Below are positions 1 to 9,012 of a stretch of DNA of 64,000 bases, piece by piece. Position numbers and translations under genes: made by a program. Position 1 is the stretch's first letter. Each line of letters starts with the position of its first letter. Source of the stretch: an uncultured Pelagibacteraceae bacterium (lineage in GTDB: Bacteria; Pseudomonadota; Alphaproteobacteria; Pelagibacterales; Pelagibacteraceae); the NCBI GenBank assembly GCA_902571055.1, contig CACGAM010000004.1:55966-119965 (forward strand), given 5' to 3'. Below the pieces are notes generated by a model. The model was not told where the DNA came from, did not search any database, and saw only the letters and a program-made list of their open reading frames with translations.

Positions 1-2601
1 ATTTTCAATTGGTTCAACCTCTTCAATCCCTACAGATGTTTTTTTATTAAAATCAACTAAATCTCTTAAACTTATAGGTGGTAGGTTATAAATGCCTTTA
101 GCATATTTTTTATATGTTTCGTATGAGCCTGTTGCTACCGCACTTTGTAAAAGATGTATTAATTTCCCTTGATACTGATGTTTTTCACCATTTTTTCTAT
201 ATCTATAAATTCCACCAATTGGCAGAATATTTGCACCAGTTTGAAAAGCATCTTTATGAATTGATCTAATTTTTTTTTCTATTCCTGTTAATCCAATTCC
301 AGAAATTTTGGACATCATTCCAGGGAAATACTCATTAACTACAGTTCTACTTAAACCTACTGTTTCAAAGTTACACCCACCTCTATAAGAACTTAAAACT
401 GATATACCCATCTTAGACATTATTTTAAGCAGTCCAAGATTAACTGATTTAATATATCTAACTATACAATCTTCGAAACTTAAATTTTTGAATAATTTTT
501 TTTTAAATCTTTCATACAAACTATCAAAGGCTAAATATGGATTTACTGTGGTTGCACCAACACCTATTACGGTTGCAAAAGAATGTGTATCTAAACATTC
601 ACCTGATTGCACGTTTATTGAAACATACCCTCTAAGTCCCAATTTAACCAAATTTGTATGAATTGCACCAACGCTTAATAGAGTTGGTATAGGATATTTA
701 TCATCTGAAATATCTTTATCAGATATGACTATTTGCGTTATTCCTTGTCTAACAGCAATTTCAGTCTCTTTTTTAAGCCTATTTAAAGCGTCTTCGAGTG
801 TTTCTCCATTTTTAAAAGTGCAGTCGAAAATTTTATAATTGTTTCCAAAGTAAGTTATAAACTTTTGAAACTGCGAATTTGATAAGATTGGGCTGTTTAA
901 AACGTATATGTTTTCCTCTGTAAGATTATTAAAATCAAGAATATTTCCTAAATTACCAAATCGAGTTTTTAAACTCATAACTTTATTCTCTCTTAATGAG
1001 TCAATTGGAGGGTTAGTAACTTGACTAAAATTTTGTCTGAAGTAATGATATAAAGGTCTGTATTTATCTGAAAGGACTGCTAAAGGTGTATCATCTCCCA
1101 TTGATCCAGTTGCTTCTTTCGCATCTTCCGCCATTGGATGGAGAATTAGTTCTAAATCCTCTAAACTATATCCAAAAGTGTGCTGACGTTTTCTAAGCTC
1201 TACACCCTCATAATTATTATTTTCTTCTTCTATAGGAAACTTTTTATCTAGGTCAATTATTTGATTATTAAAATGTTTATACTCTTTCGCTAAATAATCT
1301 TTGATCTGGCTATTTGTAAATACTTTACCCTTTTCAATTCTAACACCTATTATCTCTCCAGGTCCCAATCTTCCTTTTCTTATGATTTTCTTTTCATTTA
1401 GATCAACCATACCGGTCTCAGATCCTGCAAATAAAAGTTTATCTCTAGTTATGGTAAATCTTAACGGTCTTAATCCATTTCTGTCTGATGCTGCAATTAC
1501 CCATTCGTTATCAGTGCCTGCTAATGCTGCTGGTCCATCCCAAGGCTCCATTGTGCTATTTAAAAAATTGAACAATTTTAATTGATTTTTTGGTAAGATT
1601 TTACTTTTCTTCGACCAAGCATCTGGTATCAACATTAGCTTGGTTAACGGTGCTGAGTGACCTGACATACTTAAAAGTTCAAATACGTTATCCAATGATG
1701 CTGAGTCTGAATTACCTTCAGGAATTACTGGTTTTAAATTTTCCATGTTTTCATAGTTTGAATCAAACATTTCTTCCTCGTGAACTTTCATCCAGTTTAC
1801 ATTTCCCTTTAATGTATTTATCTCACCATTATGTGCAATTGATCTGAAAGGTTGAGCTAGGTCCCAGCTTGGTGCTGTATTGGTTGAAAATCTTTGGTGA
1901 AATATTGCATATCTTGATATGAACCTTTCATCTTTTAGGTCTAGGTAAAAATCTGATAATGCTTCTGCTAAAAACATTCCTTTATAAATAATTGACTTTG
2001 AGCTGAAAGAACAAATATAAAAATTATTCAAATGTTTCTGACTACAGGACTTTTCTATTTTTCTTCTAGTCTCGTAGAGTTTTCTCTCTAAATTTTTACC
2101 TCTAATTTCTTTATCATTTGTTTTAAATAAAACTTGAGCTATTTCTGGTCTTGTTAGCTCGGCTTTTTCACCTAAAACTTTTGGATCTACTGGAACTTGC
2201 CTCCATCCATAGATGTAAAAATTATTTTTGGTTAATTCGCTCTCAACTATAGTTCTGCAGCTTTCCTGTGCAGAATAATCATTTCTTGGAAGAAATATCA
2301 TACCCACACAAACTTCATCTTCAGAATTATGTTCGTGGCCTGTGACCTCAATTTTTTCTACAAAAAAATCAGATGGTATTTCAATATGAATACCTGCACC
2401 ATCACCTGTTTTCCCATCCGCATCGACGGCTCCCCTGTGCCAAACAGCTTTCAGTGCTTGTATTCCGTATTCTACTACTTTTCTACTTTTTTTACCTTCG
2501 GTTGAAGCTACTAATCCAACACCACATGCGTCATGCTCCATTTTTTCTGAGTAGACATGGTTTTTCGTAAGTTTTTTTAAATTCTTATTTCTTAAATTCA
2601 T
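1..2601 (-). CDS. gltB: Glutamate synthase (NADPH) large subunit, partial (C-terminal part runs off the window edge)
   Basis: Open minus-strand frame from ATG at 2601 to the window edge (not in the ORF track because it is truncated). Translation starts MNLRNKNLKKLTKNHVYSEKMEHDACGVGLVAS and contains AKEATGSMGDDTPLAVLSDKYRPLYHYFRQNFSQVTNPPIDSLRE, typical of GltB. Start overlaps the gltD stop (TGATG). Confidence 0.95.
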   Translation of the reverse strand, partial: MNLRNKNLKKLTKNHVYSEKMEHDACGVGLVASTEGKKSRKVVEYGIQALKAVWHRGAVDADGKTGDGAGIHIEIPSDFFVEKIEVTGHEHNSEDEVCVGMIFLPRNDYSAQESCRTIVESELTKNNFYIYGWRQVPVDPKVLGEKAELTRPEIAQVLFKTNDKEIRGKNLERKLYETRRKIEKSCSQKHLNNFYICSFSSKSIIYKGMFLAEALSDFYLDLKDERFISRYAIFHQRFSTNTAPSWDLAQPFRSIAHNGEINTLKGNVNWMKVHEEEMFDSNYENMENLKPVIPEGNSDSASLDNVFELLSMSGHSAPLTKLMLIPDAWSKKSKILPKNQLKLFNFLNSTMEPWDGPAALAGTDNEWVIAASDRNGLRPLRFTITRDKLLFAGSETGMVDLNEKKIIRKGRLGPGEIIGVRIEKGKVFTNSQIKDYLAKEYKHFNNQIIDLDKKFPIEEENNNYEGVELRKRQHTFGYSLEDLELILHPMAEDAKEATGSMGDDTPLAVLSDKYRPLYHYFRQNFSQVTNPPIDSLRENKVMSLKTRFGNLGNILDFNNLTEENIYVLNSPILSNSQFQKFITYFGNNYKIFDCTFKNGETLEDALNRLKKETEIAVRQGITQIVISDKDISDDKYPIPTLLSVGAIHTNLVKLGLRGYVSINVQSGECLDTHSFATVIGVGATTVNPYLAFDSLYERFKKKLFKNLSFEDCIVRYIKSVNLGLLKIMSKMGISVLSSYRGGCNFETVGLSRTVVNEYFPGMMSKISGIGLTGIEKKIRSIHKDAFQTGANILPIGGIYRYRKNGEKHQYQGKLIHLLQSAVATGSYETYKKYAKGIYNLPPISLRDLVDFNKKTSVGIEEVEPIEN

Positions 2602-4052
2602 CAAGCAACTTTTTTCTTTCTCTTTGAGTTTACATATTTAATGATTTGATCGGAAACATCTCTTCCATCTTTTATAGCCCAAACAACTAGAGATGCTCCT
2701 CTAACGATATCACCAGCAGCAAAAACCCCCGGCACTGAAGTTTCCATTGTTTCATAATCAATTTTAATTGTTCCCCACTTAGTAACTTTTAGTCTTTCCT
2801 CATTAAATAAATTTGGTAAATCTTCTGGATCAAAACCCAAAGACTTAATTACTAAATCAGCATTAATAATATAATTTGAGTCTTTAATTATTTCTGGTCT
2901 TCTCCTTCCGCTGTCATCAGGTTCTCCAAGATTAATTTTATTTACTTCAACGCTTTCAACTTTATTATTTCCATTAAATTTTGCTGGACTTGACAGCCAT
3001 ACAAATTCTATTCCTTCCTCCTCTGCATTTTGAACCTCTCTAGCTGACCCAGGCATATTCTCTTTATCTCGCCTATATAAACATTTTACAGATTTTGCCT
3101 CTTGTCTGATTGCCGTTCTTACACAATCCATTGCTGTATCGCCCCCTCCGATTACAACCACATTTTTTCCCTTGGCGTTTAAAGTACCGTTATCGAATAA
3201 TTCTACTTTATCTCCTAAGCCTTTTTTGTTTGAAGCAGTCAAAAATTCCATTGCTGGGAATATATTAGCTAAGTCGCTACCTGGTAAATTTATTTCTCTT
3301 GCTTTGTAAACACCAGTAGAAATTAAAATTGCGTCGTGCCTATCTCTTAAATCCTTTAATGAAGTGTCTTTACCTACTTCAAAATTATGAACAAACTTTA
3401 TTCCACTTTTTTCTAATAGTTGAGTCCTTCTTTGAACAACATATTTTTCAAGTTTAAAATTAGGTATACCATAAATTAAAAGTCCACCTGATCTGTCATA
3501 TCGGTCATAAATAGTTACTTGGAAATTTTGTTTTCTAAGTTCCTCTGCACAGGCTAGACCAGCAGGTCCAGCACCTATTATACCGATGCTTTCACTTCTT
3601 TCTTCTTTAACTTGAATTGGTTTAACCCAACCTTGCTCCCACGCATTCTCTGTAATGAATTTTTCTACTGAACCAATCGTTACAGTTCCATGACCTGATT
3701 GCTCTATAACACAGTTGCCCTCGCATAATCGATCTTGAGGACATATTCTCCCACAGACCTCGGGCATATTATTTGTACTTTGAGATAGCTGATATGCTTC
3801 CTCTAACCTACCCTCAGCAGTTAATTTTAGCCAATCAGGTATATTGTTGCTCAAAGGACAGTGAACCTGGCAAAAAGGTACACCACATTGAGAACACCTG
3901 CTTGATTGCTCTTTTGCTTTTGGCGAAATAAACTCTTTATAAATCTCATTAAAGTCGTCTTTTCGCTCCTTTACACCTCTTTTAGGTGGTGTTTGTTGAC
4001 CTAAATCCACAAATTTAAGCATTTTTTCCGACATAGTGAAGGACTCGTACAC
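2601..4052 (-). CDS. gltD: Glutamate synthase small subunit (NADPH-dependent oxidoreductase); true start may be Met at 4034
   Basis: 483 aa ORF with CSQCGVPFCQVHCPL and GICPQDRLCEGNCV cysteine clusters and FAD/NADPH motifs (GAGPAGLACAEEL, VVIGGGDTAMDCVRTA); adjacent to gltB. Confidence 0.95.
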   Translation of the reverse strand: MYESFTMSEKMLKFVDLGQQTPPKRGVKERKDDFNEIYKEFISPKAKEQSSRCSQCGVPFCQVHCPLSNNIPDWLKLTAEGRLEEAYQLSQSTNNMPEVCGRICPQDRLCEGNCVIEQSGHGTVTIGSVEKFITENAWEQGWVKPIQVKEERSESIGIIGAGPAGLACAEELRKQNFQVTIYDRYDRSGGLLIYGIPNFKLEKYVVQRRTQLLEKSGIKFVHNFEVGKDTSLKDLRDRHDAILISTGVYKAREINLPGSDLANIFPAMEFLTASNKKGLGDKVELFDNGTLNAKGKNVVVIGGGDTAMDCVRTAIRQEAKSVKCLYRRDKENMPGSAREVQNAEEEGIEFVWLSSPAKFNGNNKVESVEVNKINLGEPDDSGRRRPEIIKDSNYIINADLVIKSLGFDPEDLPNLFNEERLKVTKWGTIKIDYETMETSVPGVFAAGDIVRGASLVVWAIKDGRDVSDQIIKYVNSKRKKKVA

Positions 4053-4210
4053 TAAAACTAGTCACTCTGAAAGTTAAATAAGGACAATAGTACTGTCTTA
4101 TTATTTAAAAAAGTTAGCAATTTGAGCCATTTTTACAAATTGAGCATATTAGATATGCATTCATGGAATTGCTTTATTTTGATTTTATTTAGTTTTAGAA
4201 AAATAAATCA

Positions 4211-4978
4211 ATGACCTCTTATTATTTAGAAATTTTATTACTTTCCATTATCCAAGGCATATCAGAGTTTATTCCTGTAAGCTCATCTGCACATTTATTT
4301 TTATTTTCAAAAATTAAAGAGTCGAATTTTTCGTCTTTAGAAATTGATGTTAGTCTGCATTTAGGGTCCCTTATTGCAATTATAGTATATTTTTGGAAAG
4401 ACCTTTTAAATGTTTATAAAAGTAAAGAGTTATTGAACTTAATATTTTTTGGATCAATACCTTTGTTAATTGTCGGTTTCTTTTTTTATAGTTTTGGATT
4501 TATTGATCATGTTAGAAACTTAAAAGTAATTGCTTGGACAACTCTAATATTTGGTGTTCTTTTATATTTTTCTGATAAAAAAATTCAGAATAAAAATATT
4601 AAAAAAAATTTGAATCTAAAAAACATATTCTTAATTGGTTTTTTTCAAGCATTATCTATAATTCCAGGTGTGAGTAGATCGGGTATAATTATTACAGGTT
4701 GTAGATTTTCAAACTTTAATAGAGTTGATGCAGCAAAAATTTCTTTTTTTTTATCGATACCCGCATTAGCAGGTGCAAGTTTTTTAAGCTTGAATGATAT
4801 GCCAGATAAAACATTCGAATTTAATTTAGCAATATTCTTATCAATTTTATTTTCATTTATTTTTTCATATATGACAATAAAATTTTTACTTTACTATTTA
4901 AAAAAATTCTCCTTAAATATTTTTGTTTACTATAGATTAGTATTGTCTTTATTATTATTTATTATCGCGTACAGTTAG
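4211..4978 (+). CDS. uppP: Undecaprenyl-diphosphatase (BacA/UppP family)
   Basis: QGISEFIPVSSSAHL and PGVSRSGIIITG signature motifs; polytopic membrane protein. Confidence 0.93.
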   Translation: MTSYYLEILLLSIIQGISEFIPVSSSAHLFLFSKIKESNFSSLEIDVSLHLGSLIAIIVYFWKDLLNVYKSKELLNLIFFGSIPLLIVGFFFYSFGFIDHVRNLKVIAWTTLIFGVLLYFSDKKIQNKNIKKNLNLKNIFLIGFFQALSIIPGVSRSGIIITGCRFSNFNRVDAAKISFFLSIPALAGASFLSLNDMPDKTFEFNLAIFLSILFSFIFSYMTIKFLLYYLKKFSLNIFVYYRLVLSLLLFIIAYS

Positions 4979-5860
4979 TTTTTTAAATGATGGTGTAATT
5001 TGGGATAGGATAACTGCGATTAGAATTATAAAGCAACCTAATATATTACTGAAATCTAACATTTGGTTAAGTATTATCCATCCTGCCAATGCTGCAAATA
5101 CTCCCTCTAAAGAGTAGATTATAGCAGCAGGGGCTTCCTCAATATTTTTTTGTGCATACATTTGCAAAGTAAAAGCAATTCCTCCAGACAGAAAACCAGC
5201 GTAAATAATCGAATAGTTTTCTAAAAGAATATTTGTCAAATTAATTTCTTCAAATAATAACGCAAATAAAAGTGAGTACATGCCAACCAATATTGCCTGT
5301 AATGCTGCAAAAAATATTGGAATATCAAATTTCTCCATAAATTTTCCTGCAAAGATTATATGCAATGCCCAAAATACTGAACATAATATTACTAAGCTGT
5401 CTCCAATCAAAATTTCTGAATTTGAAAAATCACTTAAGAAGTAAACACCAATAATACAAAGTAATATTGAAGGCCATATACTCCAATGTACTTTGATTTT
5501 GTAAATTATGAATAAAATTATTGGAACTAATGGAACATAGAAAACCGTAAAAAATGCTGCATTGGCTATGTTGGTGTACAATAAAGATGTTTGTTGAAGG
5601 TAAGTGCCAAAAAATAATGATAAACTCATCAAAAATAAATATTTAAAGAAAAGTTTTTTATCTAAATTTATATTTTCAATTATTTTTCCCCTTTCAACTA
5701 AAATGGCTATTGGTAAGACTGTTACAAATCCTACAAAAAACCTTGCTGCGTTAAAAGTTAATGGACCAATATTGTCCATTCCAGTATCTTGAGCAATAAA
5801 AGCTGTTCCCCAAATAAAAGTTGTGATTAAGGCGCAAATTAAGGATATCGATTTACTCAT
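4955..5860 (-). CDS. EamA/DMT-family transporter
   Basis: 301 aa, about 10 TM segments, duplicated EamA-like halves (ALITTFIWGTAFIAQ..., LEGVFAALAGWIIL). Confidence 0.85.
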   Translation of the reverse strand: MSKSISLICALITTFIWGTAFIAQDTGMDNIGPLTFNAARFFVGFVTVLPIAILVERGKIIENINLDKKLFFKYLFLMSLSLFFGTYLQQTSLLYTNIANAAFFTVFYVPLVPIILFIIYKIKVHWSIWPSILLCIIGVYFLSDFSNSEILIGDSLVILCSVFWALHIIFAGKFMEKFDIPIFFAALQAILVGMYSLLFALLFEEINLTNILLENYSIIYAGFLSGGIAFTLQMYAQKNIEEAPAAIIYSLEGVFAALAGWIILNQMLDFSNILGCFIILIAVILSQITPSFKKLTVRDNK

Positions 5861-5868
5861 TTATAAGG

Positions 5869-6963
5869 TTAAATGATATTGTGTATTCTACATGAGCTGT
5901 CAAAATCTTCTTTATTAATATAACAGCCAGACATTTTTCTTTCCCCGCTAAATGATCCTCTGCCGTGAAGTATTCTCCAATTATTAAATATTAATAATTC
6001 CCCTGGGTTAAGCACGTGTCTCCACTGATATTCTTTATTATTTGCAATTAAATCAAATTCTTTTATAGCTTCATAAAATTTTTTAGTTTTATCTTCACTC
6101 AATTTAAATGGTGCACGGTCATAATTGTTAAAACTAACTTGAATTAGTTCATTATCGGTATTAACCCTAAATATAGGTCTTTTTGCTTTAAGGAAAACTC
6201 CATCTCCAATATATTGACCAGTGACTTCAATCTGGGTTAATAAATCATAAATTTCTTTTTTCTCTTTTTTGATTTTTTCCGCAATTTTAAAACCATCAAC
6301 CATTATAGATTCTCCTCCAGAAGCCTTGTAATGACAACACAGCAACAATTGAAGACCTGGAGCATCATTGCTGTAAGTAGAATCTGTGTGTGGTCTAAGC
6401 TCCTCTTGTGTGTATGCACTGTCTGCCTTATCCTCATTAGACTCAAAACTCCATAACCCACCAAAAATAGATTCTCTTACATAACCAATTTTTTTAGCTA
6501 TTTTTTCTACTGAGCTCATTTCAGTTTTACAATTTTGAATTACAGTAAATCCATAGTCGTATAATTTTTTTAGAAAAAGTTTGTAACCATCCTCTGAAAT
6601 GGCTTCATTAAAATCTGTGTATATATTTTGGTCTAGATCCTTATTTGTCCAAATTTTTAAATTTTGATATTTATTATTAGATTTTGTTAAATTGTTTAAA
6701 AAAAAATCAGCAGTATAATTTATACTTTTATTCAAATCGGACCAAAAAATATCAACGGAATGACCATTATCTTTTACCTCTGCTTTTTTAACATGTAAAT
6801 TTGTATCTAATTTTGCTGTAAATATTTTTCTTTGATGACTTCTCTTATCCCAGCTATTATCATCCTGAGCATGATCTCTTAGCCAAATATTCAAAAAAAT
6901 TTCTTCTTTATTAGAAAAAAAAATTTTTAGTTTATCAGGCAATATTTCCACATTTTTAATCAT
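5869..6963 (-). CDS. TauD/TfdA-type Fe(II)/2OG dioxygenase, gamma-butyrobetaine/trimethyllysine hydroxylase-like
   Basis: N-terminal GBBH-like LNIWLRDHAQ, Fe site HTD in LRPHTDSTYSNDAPGLQLL, distal H in NNWRILHGRGSFSGERKMSGCYINKEDF. Confidence 0.8.
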   Translation of the reverse strand: MIKNVEILPDKLKIFFSNKEEIFLNIWLRDHAQDDNSWDKRSHQRKIFTAKLDTNLHVKKAEVKDNGHSVDIFWSDLNKSINYTADFFLNNLTKSNNKYQNLKIWTNKDLDQNIYTDFNEAISEDGYKLFLKKLYDYGFTVIQNCKTEMSSVEKIAKKIGYVRESIFGGLWSFESNEDKADSAYTQEELRPHTDSTYSNDAPGLQLLLCCHYKASGGESIMVDGFKIAEKIKKEKKEIYDLLTQIEVTGQYIGDGVFLKAKRPIFRVNTDNELIQVSFNNYDRAPFKLSEDKTKKFYEAIKEFDLIANNKEYQWRHVLNPGELLIFNNWRILHGRGSFSGERKMSGCYINKEDFDSSCRIHNII

Positions 6964-7035
6964 TTTTTATAAGTAATAATATTTCTACCACAATTGTATC
7001 TATTTTAGGACAAGTTTTAATATTTAAATATCTAT

Positions 7036-7140
7036 ATGTTTAAATTAATTATCAAAAAATTATTTAATGTTAATAAAAGTGATGACCTAGATGCCAGGGT
7101 TTGGATACAATATACTTTACTTAGAAAGAGATTTGATTAA
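7036..7140 (+). CDS. Candidate small ORF (34 aa), function unknown
   Basis: ATG...TAA encoding MFKLIIKKLFNVNKSDDLDARVWIQYTLLRKRFD in the gap between the dioxygenase and thiolase genes. Confidence 0.3.
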   Translation: MFKLIIKKLFNVNKSDDLDARVWIQYTLLRKRFD

Positions 7141-7149
7141 ATTTAAAAA

Positions 7150-8262
7150 TTAGTCTCTTTCGATACACATCGCAATACCCATTCCTCCACCAATACAAAG
7201 AGTTCCTAAACCTTTTTTTGCATTTCTTCTAATCATTTCATGAATTAAAGTAACAATTATTCTCGTACCAGAGGCTCCTATAGGATGGCCAAGAGCAATA
7301 GCTCCTCCATTTACATTTACAATTTCTTTTGGTATTTTTAGATCTTTAATAACTGCTAAACTTTGAGCTGCAAAAGCTTCGTTAGACTCGACTAAATCCA
7401 AATCTTTTATTTCCCAATTAGCTTTTTCAAGTGCTTTTTTTGCTGATGGTATAGGACCTGATCCCATTAATGCAGGATCAACACCGCAAGAAGCCCAGGA
7501 GACTATTTTTACTAAAGGATTTAATTTTCTTCTTTCTGATTCACTTCGCTGCATCATAATAACCCCTGCAGCACCATCATTAATTCCAGAAGAGTTTCCT
7601 GGGGTAACAGTTCCATTCTCCTTAAAAATTGTTTTTAATTTTGCCAAGCTGTCAGTTGTAACATCGGATCTTGGATGCTCATCTAAAACATCAAATTCGT
7701 CTAAAATTTCTTCCTTAAACTTATTATTTTTTATCGCTTCTTGTGCTTTAGCCTGAGATTCAAAAGCAAATTTATCTTGTTCTTTTCTCGAAATATTCCA
7801 TTTTTCTGCAACATTCTCAGCCGTAACACCCATATGATATTTGTTATAAACATCTATTAGTCCATCTTTAAGCATCACATCTTTATCACAATTTGTCATA
7901 CTCTCTTGACCGCCAGCAAGTACGATACTTGCGTCATTTAACTTTAAATTTTGATATGCGGAAACAATACTTCTTAATCCTGAACCACAAACTTGATTAA
8001 CGATATAAGCCGTTTTGTTTATAGGTATTTCAGCCTTGATTGCTGCTTGTCTTGCTGGATTTTGACCTGTATTACCTGTAAGTACTTGCCCCATTACAAC
8101 TTCATTTATATGCTCTGGAGAAATTTTGGATATTTTCAATAAATTTTTTATAACAGAGGCACCTAAATCGTGAGCTTGATAAGATGACAGACTACCTTTA
8201 TATTTGCCTATTGGTGTTCGTATAGCGTTAGTGATAACAATATCATTAAAATTTTTTGACAT
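7150..8262 (-). CDS. Acetyl-CoA acetyltransferase (thiolase)
   Basis: [10 protein letters not shown] active-site Cys, [20 protein letters not shown] and [14 protein letters not shown] motifs; 370 aa. Confidence 0.93.
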   Translation of the reverse strand: MSKNFNDIVITNAIRTPIGKYKGSLSSYQAHDLGASVIKNLLKISKISPEHINEVVMGQVLTGNTGQNPARQAAIKAEIPINKTAYIVNQVCGSGLRSIVSAYQNLKLNDASIVLAGGQESMTNCDKDVMLKDGLIDVYNKYHMGVTAENVAEKWNISRKEQDKFAFESQAKAQEAIKNNKFKEEILDEFDVLDEHPRSDVTTDSLAKLKTIFKENGTVTPGNSSGINDGAAGVIMMQRSESERRKLNPLVKIVSWASCGVDPALMGSGPIPSAKKALEKANWEIKDLDLVESNEAFAAQSLAVIKDLKIPKEIVNVNGGAIALGHPIGASGTRIIVTLIHEMIRRNAKKGLGTLCIGGGMGIAMCIERD

Positions 8263-8328
8263 TTCAAATACAATAATTGCTAAATTAATAAATTACATTA
8301 AAAATATAAAGAATTTAAATATAAAAGT

Positions 8329-8405
8329 GCGCCTGTAGCTCAATTGGATAGAGCGCTTGGCTACGGACCAGGAGGTTCTGGGTTCGACTCCTAGCAGGCG
8401 CACCA
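8329..8405 (+). tRNA. tRNA-Arg (anticodon ACG), CCA encoded
   Basis: Cloverleaf: GCGCCTG...CAGGCGC acceptor, anticodon loop CTACGGA, T-arm GGTTCGACTCC, terminal ACCA. Confidence 0.95.
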
Positions 8406-8500
8406 GGAAAGGAATCTATGAAAATATCTTTACAATCTTCTGTGATTTACTTTTTTTTAATTGTTGCAATAATATTAATTTTAATAACATTGATTATATA

Positions 8501-8911
8501 ATGAAGAAATTTGAAAATATAAGTACAAAACCTGGTTTTATGAAACATAACGGTGGGTTAATGTTTCGAAAAATTAACAAGAATAAATATCAATTTAAAA
8601 CTACCGTAAAAAAAATTCATTTAAATAGAGCAGGAATTACTCATGGAGGATTTCTTTCTGGAATTATAGATGCGGGCTCTGGTACAGCGGTACACAGAGC
8701 CTCAGGTAACAAACATGTCTGTGTAACAATATCTCTAGATATCAAATTTATAGGATCTAGTGAAAAAGGTGACAAAATCATTGGAGATGTAGAAATACAA
8801 AAAGTTACAAACTCTCTTATTTTTATGAGATGTAAATTATCTTCAAATAAAAAAATTTTAGCAATTGGCTCTGGTGTGTGGAAAAAAACTAGAAAAAACT
8901 TTATTAATTAA
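8501..8911 (+). CDS. PaaI-like hotdog thioesterase (true start ATG 8501, not the ORF-track start inside the tRNA)
   Basis: MKKFENISTKPGFMKHNGGLMFRKI...LNRAGITHGGFLSGIIDAGSGTAVHR...SLDIKFIGSSEKGD, hotdog fold pattern. Confidence 0.8.
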   Translation: MKKFENISTKPGFMKHNGGLMFRKINKNKYQFKTTVKKIHLNRAGITHGGFLSGIIDAGSGTAVHRASGNKHVCVTISLDIKFIGSSEKGDKIIGDVEIQKVTNSLIFMRCKLSSNKKILAIGSGVWKKTRKNFIN

Positions 8912-9012
8912 TGAAAAAAAAATTTAAGTATATTTTGTATGGATTAATATATGTAATATTAATTTTTTTAATGGCACTATATTTTTATAAAAATGGTATA
9001 AGTTTAATTTAA
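8911..9012 (+). CDS. Candidate single-TM small protein (33 aa)
   Basis: MKKKFKYILYGLIYVILIFLMALYFYKNGISLI; ATG overlaps the preceding stop (TAATG); ends exactly where the convergent gene ends. Confidence 0.5.
   Translation: MKKKFKYILYGLIYVILIFLMALYFYKNGISLI

Noticed and set aside
1301-2570. Plus-strand ORFs 1301-1585, 1590-1847, 2373-2570
   Set aside because: They lie antisense to the confidently read gltB frame and translate to low-complexity, unfamiliar protein.
8357-8500. ORF-track N-terminal extension of the thioesterase through the tRNA-Arg
   Set aside because: Overlaps the tRNA; a clean ATG at 8501 gives a normal hotdog protein start.
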